DNA of 39,206 nt, taken from contig NZ_JANKBZ010000056.1 of NCBI RefSeq assembly GCF_024623785.1, positions 1-39,206 of the forward strand, given 5' to 3'. This document shows positions 23,631-30,331 of the stretch, one piece after another (the stretch's first letter is position 1; each line of letters begins with the position of its first letter). The notes beneath the pieces are model-generated. The model was not told the DNA's origin. It did not search any database and was given only the letters and a program-made list of their open reading frames with translations. Made by a program: the position numbers and the translations under genes. The DNA is from Archangium lipolyticum (GTDB lineage Bacteria; Myxococcota; Myxococcia; Myxococcales; Myxococcaceae).

Positions 23631-25151
23631 TCAGCGGTCGAGCAGAGCCACGAGGCGGGCACCCGCCTCGGGGAGCGCGAGTTCTTTTGCCGAAATCTCC
23701 GTGGCGAGCGCTTCGGCGTCGTCGGTTCCCCCGCGTCCGAAGAGCCCCTGGAGCCAGCGGCCCGCTGCGGGGTTGCGCCACCAGTCCTCGTTGAAGCGCC
23801 CGGTGAGCTGCGCGGTGAGCCGCGCCTCCAGGGCCCAGCCGCGCAGGTAGCGCGTCACGTAGAGCTGAGGGTCCACGTCGAAGAGGAAGAAGCCCGGGTG
23901 CGGCTCGACGAAGAGCGCGCGGCGCTGGGCATCCGCGTACTCCTCGGCGCGCTCGGGCGAGGGGCCGCGTGTGTGGAGGGACAGCTCGTAGGGCAGCTTC
24001 GCGCAGTGGCGGCGCAGCACGGTGAGCCCCTGGAAGGCGGCCAGGCGCGTCACGTCGCGGGCGGTGGCCGAGGGCAGGCGCAGGTAGCGCTTGAGCCACT
24101 CCTCTTCCGTGAGGAGCCGCTCGAAGAGGGTGGCGAAGGCCTCGGTGACGGAGGCGTCCCCGAGCCGGCGCAGCTCCAGCGGCAGCTCCTCCTTCACGTG
24201 GGCGTGGTGCAGGGCGTGGCCGTACTCGTGCAGGAGGCTGCCCAGGGCGTCCATTCCCCCGCGCCGCTGGAGGACGAGGCGCACCTCGCCGGGGATGCGC
24301 ACGGAAACGGTGAAGGGGCGCGAGGCCTTGCCGGGGCGCTCCTCGTCGTCGATGCGGATGCGGCCCTGGGCGGCCGGGTGGAAGCCCCACTCGCCGAGCC
24401 AGCGGATGACGGCGGGCAGCTCGTCCTCGCGCTTGAAGAAGCCGCTCATCCACGGGGCCTGGGTGGCCGCCTGCAGGTCGTGCCTGCGCGCGTTGCCCGA
24501 GGGCAGGGGGCGCAGCGTGGGCTCCACCTTCTTGAGCACGTAGCCGAGCACGTCGCGGTAGGCGTCCTCGGTGAGGCGCAGCGTCTCCTGGGCGGCCTCG
24601 GCCAGCTTGTTCAGGTCGATGCCGGAGACGTCCTCGCGCAGGGCGACGTAGCTGGGGGCGCGGAGGCGCTCGGTGACGCGGAAGGAGGCCTCGCGGCGGG
24701 TGCCATAGCGGCCCCGGTTGTCCCAGAGGAAGCCGCCCGTGGCGCTCTCGAGCAGGGCGCGCCGGCCGCGGTTGGGCTCATGGGGGAGCTGGCCGAGCGC
24801 CTCACCGAAGGAGAGGGTCTGGTCATCCACGGGGAGGCGGGCGCGGGCCTCGAGCTGGGCCACGGCCTCGGCCTCGGGGGCGGCGAGGGACTCCTCGACC
24901 TGGGTGGCGATGAAGTCGCGCAGGAGGCGGAGGCGGCGGACGCCGAGCAGGTCGCCCTTGGCCTGCGCCTTGGGGACGGCTTCGGTGGCGGCGGCGAAGG
25001 CCTCGGGGGAGGCGATTTCGGGCGAGTCCTCGTAGAGCTCGCGGAGGGGGAGGTCCGGGGACAGGCCGGCGGCGTGGCGGTAGTGGAGGGTGGCCAGCTG
25101 GGCGAGGAAATCGTCCAGGCTCGCGCGCAGGGAGGGGAGGGGACGGTCCAT
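23631..25151 (-). CDS. M3-like zinc metallopeptidase
   Basis: A 506-aa cytoplasmic peptidase. The zinc site is HEYGH (His308-Glu309-Tyr-Gly-His312) within GSLLHEYGHALHHAHV, and the third ligand lies in VTEAFATLFERLL, the arrangement of M3-type gluzincins. The N-terminal half is all-helical (FLAQLATLHYRHAAGL; LRLLRDFIATQVEESLAA), and the C-terminal part has DVDPQLYVTRYLRGWALEA. There is no signal peptide. It should cleave oligopeptides. ATG 25151 is preferred; a GTG at 25181 would add ten residues. It is convergent with the small basic gene at 23274. Confidence 0.82.
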   Translation of the reverse strand: MDRPLPSLRASLDDFLAQLATLHYRHAAGLSPDLPLRELYEDSPEIASPEAFAAATEAVPKAQAKGDLLGVRRLRLLRDFIATQVEESLAAPEAEAVAQLEARARLPVDDQTLSFGEALGQLPHEPNRGRRALLESATGGFLWDNRGRYGTRREASFRVTERLRAPSYVALREDVSGIDLNKLAEAAQETLRLTEDAYRDVLGYVLKKVEPTLRPLPSGNARRHDLQAATQAPWMSGFFKREDELPAVIRWLGEWGFHPAAQGRIRIDDEERPGKASRPFTVSVRIPGEVRLVLQRRGGMDALGSLLHEYGHALHHAHVKEELPLELRRLGDASVTEAFATLFERLLTEEEWLKRYLRLPSATARDVTRLAAFQGLTVLRRHCAKLPYELSLHTRGPSPERAEEYADAQRRALFVEPHPGFFLFDVDPQLYVTRYLRGWALEARLTAQLTGRFNEDWWRNPAAGRWLQGLFGRGGTDDAEALATEISAKELALPEAGARLVALLDR

Positions 25152-25271
25152 GGGGGGCCGGAAGGTAGACACTTCGTCCACCGGGGAAAAGGCCCGAGGA
25201 AGCCGAGCGTGGCGCGGTGGACCCTCCGTCCCTCTTTCTCTGTCGGTTACCGTGCCACCGTGGACCCGGAT

Positions 25272-25871
25272 TCAGAGGGCACTCGCGGGCAGTGGCCGAG
25301 GTGCGAGCGCGGAGGGCACGGGCCTGCCGAGTTGCTCCATCACCGCCGCGAAGTCCTGGGAATGCTGCCGGAGGGACAGCGTGTCCGTACCGATGATGTA
25401 GCGCTCCTCGATGCGCTTCAGGTCCGGCATGGGGACGACGGGCCGGAGGATGAGGCGCTTGAGGGTGGGCCAGGACAGGCCCGTCATCTGGCAGGCGGCG
25501 GTGACTCCGAGGCGGTGCCACAGCCAGGGCGCCATCTGCTCGACCTCTGTGGTGAAGAGGGAGTCGTGCGCCGCCCAGGTGACGCGCTCCACGCGGACGC
25601 CATGCTCGGGGCACTGCATGCGGCGGGGCGCGTAGCTCAGCCACACCGGCGTGCGCTCCAGCGTGAGATGGCGCCACCGGCGCACCGGCTGCGTGTCGTA
25701 GCCACTCCAGAAGTCGTTACAGACTCCGCACCGGCGCGCGGGCACGCGTAACCGGACGTGCACCACCAGGCCGTGGGGTTGGAGGCTGGCGCCGCGCACG
25801 CGCAGGCCCTCCAGCCCCAGCACTCGCTCCAACGTCTCATTCACTGCCTCATTCACGCCCACGCTCTCCAT
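25272..25871 (-). CDS. Truncated ISL3-type transposase (N-terminal domains only)
   Basis: A 199-aa ORF whose first 150 residues match the N-terminus of ISL3-family transposases: VRLRVPARRCGVC, then WRHLTLERTPVWLSY, RRMQCPEHGVRVERVTWA (a C-x2-C...C zinc-binding region), and the helix-turn-helix QMTGLSWPTLKRL. A full transposase has about 400 residues with a DDE catalytic core; here it stops after IEERYIIGTDTL and an unrelated-looking tail. It cannot transpose by itself. It still has a clean ATG with AAGGGAGA upstream, so a DNA-binding protein may be made. No terminal inverted repeats were found around it. Confidence 0.7.
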   Translation of the reverse strand: MESVGVNEAVNETLERVLGLEGLRVRGASLQPHGLVVHVRLRVPARRCGVCNDFWSGYDTQPVRRWRHLTLERTPVWLSYAPRRMQCPEHGVRVERVTWAAHDSLFTTEVEQMAPWLWHRLGVTAACQMTGLSWPTLKRLILRPVVPMPDLKRIEERYIIGTDTLSLRQHSQDFAAVMEQLGRPVPSALAPRPLPASAL

Positions 25872-25885
25872 CGTCGTTCTCCCTT

Positions 25886-25905
25886 GGAGGGCGTCGTTGC
25901 CCTCC
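25886..25905. promoter_or_regulatory. Perfect inverted repeat upstream of the truncated transposase
   Basis: GGAGGGC (25886-25892) and GCCCTCC (25899-25905) flank GTCGTT. The hairpin lies 15-34 bp before the start codon of the leftward truncated transposase gene, covering its leader. It could be an operator or a translational hairpin. Confidence 0.4.
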
Positions 25906-26055
25906 TACGTGCGGCGGCGCCCGATGCAAGGCGATGGCCAGGAGCCACTCCCGAGGGGAACCCGTGCGCAGTGGAGGGCTCGACCGTCTTGGGTGGGAGA
26001 TGACCGTCCACTCGGAGCGAATCAGGGACGTGAAGGGCTGGTAACCTCCGGAGGG

Positions 26056-27009
26056 ATGAAGCGCCGAACCTTCCGAGTCGAATCTACCCTCACGGGCCGC
26101 ACCGTGAGCGAAGCACTGGCGGCGGAACTGGGCCTGTCTCTCGAGGAGGCGGAGCGCCTGGTGGGCGTGGGCGCGGTGTACGTGGCCGGGCGCCGGTGCC
26201 GGGATGCGAAGACGCGGCTGGTCATGGGGCAGGTGGTGACGGCGGTGTTGGAGGAGGGGGGGGAGAGCCCGCTCGCGGAGGCTCCGGCGCAGGCTCCGAG
26301 CTTCCGCGTGCTGCATGAGGACGCGGATGTCATCGCGGTGGACAAGCCGGCGGGGATGACGGCGCAGCCCACGGAAGGGCGGGTGGGGGACAGTCTGGTG
26401 GACCGGGTGGGCGAGCACTTGAAGACGCCCGCGGGGCTGGTGCACCGGTTGGACCGGGAGACGTCCGGAGTGACGGTGTTTGGCAAGACGCCCCAGGCGA
26501 CGACCGCTCTGGCGGAGGAGTTCCGCGAGGGCCGCGCTCGCAAGCGCTACCTGGCCGCGGTGGGTCCCGTGGAGCTGCCGTCCCAGGGGACCATCGATCT
26601 GCCGCTGTCGAAGGACCCCTCCCGGCCGGGACGCTGGCGCGCCACCCGCGCGGCCAATGGGATTCCCGCGTTCACGGAGTACCGCGTGCTGCACGCGGGC
26701 AAGGACTTCTGTCTGGTGGAGCTGCTTCCCCAGACGGGGCGGACGCACCAGCTGCGCGCTCACCTGACGGCGCTCGGGGCTCCGATTCTTGGAGACAAGC
26801 GCTACGGCGGCGCGGCGAGGGCTGGAGGGATCGAGGCTCCCCGGTGTTTGTTGCACGCGCAGGCGCTGGAGCTGGCGCATCCTCGGACTGGAGTCACCGT
26901 GCGATTCGAAGCTCCCGTACCGGAGGACCTCTCGCGATTCTTCACGGCAGCGGGGATCGTGGCTCCCTCTGGGCTCATTCGTCCACTTGATGCGGCTACC
27001 CGCGGGTAG
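26056..27009 (+). CDS. RluA family pseudouridine synthase
   Basis: A 317-aa enzyme. An S4-like N-terminal domain (TVSEALAAELGLSLEEAERL) precedes the catalytic domain: DVIAVDKPAGM, VHRLDRETSGV with catalytic Asp133, RKRYLAAV, LLPQTGRTHQLRAHL and GDKRYGG. It converts a uridine in rRNA or tRNA to pseudouridine; the target base cannot be read. ATG 26056 is preceded by CCGGAGGG. A second RluA paralogue lies at 37426. The gene ends just before a copy of the dispersed palindrome. Confidence 0.9.
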   Translation: MKRRTFRVESTLTGRTVSEALAAELGLSLEEAERLVGVGAVYVAGRRCRDAKTRLVMGQVVTAVLEEGGESPLAEAPAQAPSFRVLHEDADVIAVDKPAGMTAQPTEGRVGDSLVDRVGEHLKTPAGLVHRLDRETSGVTVFGKTPQATTALAEEFREGRARKRYLAAVGPVELPSQGTIDLPLSKDPSRPGRWRATRAANGIPAFTEYRVLHAGKDFCLVELLPQTGRTHQLRAHLTALGAPILGDKRYGGAARAGGIEAPRCLLHAQALELAHPRTGVTVRFEAPVPEDLSRFFTAAGIVAPSGLIRPLDAATRG

Positions 27010-27017
27010 ACCCTCGA

Positions 27018-27056
27018 TACCCTCACCCCGACCCTCTCCCAGAGGGAGAGGGGATG
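27018..27056. repeat. Dispersed intergenic palindrome, copy 2
   Basis: The first 23 bases (27018-27040) are identical to copy 1. The stem CCCTCTCCC (27032-27040) pairs with GGGAGAGGG (27044-27052) around AGA. It lies between two convergent genes. Confidence 0.8.
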
Positions 27057-27062
27057 TTTCGC

Positions 27063-27566
27063 TCACGGTTTGTTTGAGCGTGACGGAAGGCGCAACCTCC
27101 ACCAGGTCTCACGGCCGGGCTTCCAACGGATGGCCAACACCAGTGTCCGTTGTGGCCGCAGATACCGCAGGCGGAACACCGGCCCTCGTCGCGGTATCAG
27201 TCCCTCGGCCGTCGGACGGAAGCGCAGGCTCACCCGCAGCGACTCCAGTGTCGCCGCCGCTGGAAAGCGGGCCTGGGTCTCCAGCCACCGCGCGAACCGC
27301 CAGCCGTCCGCCATGGGGCCTCCCTCGTGGGGGAGGGGCTCCTCCGCGGCGTATCGGTCGAACAGCGGATGGAACTCGGCGCCGAGCGCTCGTGCCAGCT
27401 CCGGCCAGGTGGCCACCACCGAGTGCTCGCGCTTGTGTGCCAGGGCCTCGGTCGCCGCGCGCACCCGCTCGGGATCGAACCCGGGCGGCAGCTCCTCGTG
27501 GCCCGTCAACGCGGCGAGCAGCGCGGCCTGCGCCCGGGCGAGGGCCTCGCGATCCTCATCCGCCAT
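27063..27566 (-). CDS. MNIO-associated partner protein (SCO6045 C-terminal-domain-like)
   Basis: A 167-aa soluble protein. The N-terminal two-thirds show the pattern of proteins that accompany, or are fused to, MNIO/DUF692 oxidases: ARAQAALLAALTGHEELPPGFD, RVRAATEALAHKREHSV, TWPELARALGAEFHPLFDRYA and GGPMADGWRFARWL. The end is beta-rich (FRLRYLRPQRTLVLAIRWK). Such partners are believed to help recognise the precursor peptide for the iron enzyme that modifies cysteines. Here the TIGR04222 Cys-rich gene lies upstream, but no DUF692 gene is present. ATG 27566 follows GGAAGGAGGTGGCTC. The family match is from memory of the pattern. Confidence 0.65.
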   Translation of the reverse strand: MADEDREALARAQAALLAALTGHEELPPGFDPERVRAATEALAHKREHSVVATWPELARALGAEFHPLFDRYAAEEPLPHEGGPMADGWRFARWLETQARFPAAATLESLRVSLRFRPTAEGLIPRRGPVFRLRYLRPQRTLVLAIRWKPGRETWWRLRLPSRSNKP

Positions 27567-27633
27567 GAGCCACCTCCTTCCGTGTGAGCAGCTCCACGAA
27601 GCCCAGATGCGAGTTGTCGCGCGTCAGCTGCAA
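27556..27633 (-). pseudogene. Possible remnant of a deleted MNIO (DUF692) gene
   Basis: In the 57-bp gap between the TIGR04222 gene and the partner gene, one minus-strand frame reads LQLTRDNSHLGFVELL and TRKEVAHGG before a TGA that overlaps the partner start codon. That overlap is the usual way a real upstream gene would couple to the partner. The peptide looks like a genuine C-terminus. I infer that it may be the tail of the missing MNIO enzyme; a chance frame is also possible. Confidence 0.3.
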
Positions 27634-28481
27634 CCGCCACAACCTCCTCCTCCGCAGCCTCCACCGCAGCCACCGCCACTGCTTCCCCCGTCTCCACCCG
27701 ACGAGGGCGCCGGCATCAGGGCTCGCTGGAGATCCTCGAACTGCGTCCCCGTCAGCGAGGTGGCTCCGAAGAGCCCCACCGCCAGCGCCACGTCACTGCC
27801 AGCGAGCACCGAGGCGTTCGCGCAGACACTGGTACGCAGCGCCTCGTTGCGCTGAGTCAGCTTCTCGAGCGCGGTGTTGCCCCGATTGCTGCGATGGGGT
27901 TTGCGCACGGCGAAGAACAGCGCCGTGCCCAGGACGACGAGACTCATCAGGAACAGGAACCCGACCGGCCGATCCCTCTGCATGCCGATCACCACCTTGG
28001 CGATGCCCACGGCGAACACCCCGAGCATGATCACGCTCGAGTAGAGCGTGATCCTCCCGGAGGTGGTGTCATCGGCGATCAGCTCCAAGCGGAGGAGCCG
28101 GTGTTCCAGCCGCGCACGCAGGGACCCGGCGTTCTTCACCAACTCCTCGATCGTCGCGCCGTTGGCCGAGGCGTGAACCATCGCCTCCAGGGGATGGGGG
28201 CTGGCGTGCAGCTTCTTCTGGACCGTCAGCTCCCGCCCCTCCGGAGTCACCTGGAGGTACTCCTGCCGGACGAGGCTGGCGACCGCGGACTCGACGGCCC
28301 GTTCCATTCCGCCGGAGAGGAAGGAGACCTCGTAGGGGTGGAGATCGGTGATGCGCGGATCCACCGGCCCGTCCGGCCCGAGCAGGTACTTGCGCAGCAA
28401 CCTCGCGCCGAGCCAGGCCGAGATCGCCAGCACGGCGTAGAAGGCGAGGAACTCCGGCCCCGGAAGGTCGAAGGGGTTCAC
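27624..28481 (-). CDS. TIGR04222 domain membrane protein with Gly/Cys-rich tail
   Basis: A 285-aa membrane protein. Membrane segments: FLAFYAVLAISAWLGARLL near the N-terminus, ITLYSSVIMLGVFAVGIA and VGFLFLMSLVVLGTALFFA in the middle. Between them is a cytoplasmic winged-helix-like region (DLHPYEVSFLSGGMERAVES, LVRQEYLQVTPEG). The last 20 residues are Gly/Ser with four cysteines in the pattern GGGCGGGCGGGGCGGC, the mark of TIGR04222 proteins. Proteins with this tail are found beside MNIO/DUF692 enzymes, which modify cysteines, so the tail is a likely modification substrate. The start overlaps the stop of the nucleotidyltransferase gene (ATGA). Confidence 0.82.
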   Translation of the reverse strand: MNPFDLPGPEFLAFYAVLAISAWLGARLLRKYLLGPDGPVDPRITDLHPYEVSFLSGGMERAVESAVASLVRQEYLQVTPEGRELTVQKKLHASPHPLEAMVHASANGATIEELVKNAGSLRARLEHRLLRLELIADDTTSGRITLYSSVIMLGVFAVGIAKVVIGMQRDRPVGFLFLMSLVVLGTALFFAVRKPHRSNRGNTALEKLTQRNEALRTSVCANASVLAGSDVALAVGLFGATSLTGTQFEDLQRALMPAPSSGGDGGSSGGGCGGGCGGGGCGGCS

Positions 28482-29251
28482 AACCGTCCCTCCAACTCAT
28501 GGGCAACGCGTGCGGCACTGTCCAGGCTGGCGAGCACCCGCTCGATGAGCGGCTCGGGCTCATCCAACTCGGCGGTGCCCGCCTTCAGGGACGGGAGCTG
28601 GAGCAGCGCGGAGCCATCCAGCCCGAACGCCGCCGCCGCGGCCTGGAGCACCGCGGCCTCGCCTCCCGTGGGGACGGGGCGGTTGGTGAGGCGCAGCAGC
28701 GTCTCCAACTCGACGACGAGGGGCGCGGTGATGCTCACGAGCTGGGCGGACAGGGTGGCCGGTTCCTCCACGAGCGCGATGTAGCGCCGGCGCAGGCGCA
28801 GCAGCAGGTTGCGCAGCTCCTGCTCCACGCGCAGCCGGATGTGCTCGGGCGAGACGCGCAGGTCGTGGAACGGGTCCTCCCCGGTGAGCACGAGGTGGTG
28901 GCGCTGGATGTCCAGGAAGCGGGTCGGGAACACGTCGGTGGCGTCGGCCACCTCGGAGGGTTTGAGGAGCAGCGGCTCCACCCGCAGGGCCCGCCAGGCC
29001 CGCTTGATGGCGGGCGCGATGTCCCGCAGCTTCGGGGCCGAGGTGTCCCGGAGCAGCACCACCAGGTTCACGTCGCTGGTGCCCTTGCGGTAGCCGCCCC
29101 GGATCGCGCTCCCGAAGACGATGAGCCCGGCCAGGTTGTCACCGGCGGCGCGGGTCAGCTCCTGTTGGAGCTCCTCCAGGATGGGGCGCAGCTCCTCGGG
29201 AAGACGGGGGGCCTCGGTCAGGTCGGGGCGGGTTGCGGTGGAGGGGTTCAC
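28478..29251 (-). CDS. Nucleotidyltransferase-like protein
   Basis: A 257-aa protein. The N-terminal nucleotidyltransferase fold shows LIVFGSAIRGGYRKGTSD with Gly47-Ser48 and then Asp60-Val61-Asn62, where active members have Asp-x-Asp or Glu. A second region is helical (EHIRLRVEQELRNLLLRLRRRYIAL). The Asn in place of the second metal ligand suggests reduced or no catalysis. The first gene of a minus-strand operon; its stop overlaps the start of the TIGR04222 gene. What it modifies, if anything, is unknown. Confidence 0.75.
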   Translation of the reverse strand: MNPSTATRPDLTEAPRLPEELRPILEELQQELTRAAGDNLAGLIVFGSAIRGGYRKGTSDVNLVVLLRDTSAPKLRDIAPAIKRAWRALRVEPLLLKPSEVADATDVFPTRFLDIQRHHLVLTGEDPFHDLRVSPEHIRLRVEQELRNLLLRLRRRYIALVEEPATLSAQLVSITAPLVVELETLLRLTNRPVPTGGEAAVLQAAAAAFGLDGSALLQLPSLKAGTAELDEPEPLIERVLASLDSAARVAHELEGRL

Positions 29252-29293
29252 TCGGTCTGCTCCAGTCTGATGCCCCGGAGGTTACACCAAGGC

Positions 29294-30310
29294 TCAAGCG
29301 GCACAGGTGAAGTGCACGCCCTCGACCCAGCCGAGCGCCGTCAGAGCGCCGCGAATCTCCTCCCGGATGCCTCGCACGCCCACCGCCGCCACCAGGTGCG
29401 TGTCCTCCGGCGGTGTGCCCAGGGACTCCGGTGGATCCACCGGAATCCCGTGGATGCGCGTGCCCACCTTGCGCGGGTGCACGTCGATGAAGCGCTCCAC
29501 CCGGGCTCCCTCCGCGAGCAGGAAGCGCGTGAGGATGAGCCCTCCCGGACCCGTGCCCCACACCGTCAGCGGCCGCCCGGCCACCTCCGGGCTGCGCGCC
29601 AGGTAGTGCGCCTTCACCCAGATGAAGCGCTTGTGCGCGTACCTCGGATCCGTGCGCGTCAGCCGTCCCGTGCTGTCCCTCCACCGCAGCAGCACCTCGG
29701 GCAGGTTGTGCATCCGGTGGCCGGATTCGATGAGCTTCAACCAGAGGTGGTAGTCCTCCGGGAAGTCGCCGTGTGCCCAGCCCCCGGCCGCCACCACCGC
29801 CTCCCTCCGCAGGCACACCGAGGGGTGACAGATGGGGCTCTCCACGAAGCGCTCGCGGTGGAGCCGCTCGGGGGTGGTGAGGCCGTTGAGCCACGTCGCG
29901 TAGTCCCTCATCGAGGGGCTCACCGGCTGATCCTCCCGGAACAGCTCCACGCCCGTGCCCACGCCGCCCAGCCCGGGGTCCGCCTCCAGCGCCGCGACGC
30001 TCGCCTCCAGCCGCCGGGGCAGCGCCTCGTCATCCGCGTCCATGCGCGCCACGTAGGGGGAGGTGGCATGCGCCAGCGCGAGGTTGAGCGCGGCGACGAG
30101 CCCCCGGCCTCCCCCGTCCAGCACCTCCACCCGGGCGTCCCTCGCCGCCAGCCCCCGCAGCACCTCGCGCGTGCCGTCCGTGGAGCCGTCGTCCACCGCC
30201 AGCACCTGGATTTCACGCAACGTGCCTCCGAGGAGGCTCTCCACGGCGCGTGCCACGGTGCGCTCGGCGTTTCGGGCGGGGAGGAGGACGGTGACGACCG
30301 GAGGCGGCAT
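29294..30310 (-). CDS. GT2 family glycosyltransferase with extra C-terminal nucleotide-binding-like domain
   Basis: A 338-aa protein. The GT-A fold occupies about 1-230: VTVLLPARNAERTV, VDDGSTDGTREVL, MDADDEALP (metal-binding DxD) and FPEDYHLWLKL with the catalytic-acid ED motif. After about residue 245 a separate domain begins, LTVWGTGPGGLILTRFL, with a glycine-rich loop and a Rossmann-like strand pattern (FIDVHPRKVG). It has no membrane segment. Transfer of a sugar from a nucleotide sugar in exopolysaccharide or lipopolysaccharide assembly is likely. It is divergent from the TPR protein gene, with only 21 bp between the starts. Confidence 0.85.
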   Translation of the reverse strand: MPPPVVTVLLPARNAERTVARAVESLLGGTLREIQVLAVDDGSTDGTREVLRGLAARDARVEVLDGGGRGLVAALNLALAHATSPYVARMDADDEALPRRLEASVAALEADPGLGGVGTGVELFREDQPVSPSMRDYATWLNGLTTPERLHRERFVESPICHPSVCLRREAVVAAGGWAHGDFPEDYHLWLKLIESGHRMHNLPEVLLRWRDSTGRLTRTDPRYAHKRFIWVKAHYLARSPEVAGRPLTVWGTGPGGLILTRFLLAEGARVERFIDVHPRKVGTRIHGIPVDPPESLGTPPEDTHLVAAVGVRGIREEIRGALTALGWVEGVHFTCAA

Positions 30311-30331
30311 CCTGTGTAGACTGCCCCACCC

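Noticed and set aside
27624-27700. GGC/TGC repeat run read as a DNA repeat element
   Set aside because: It encodes the Gly/Cys tail expected of TIGR04222 proteins.
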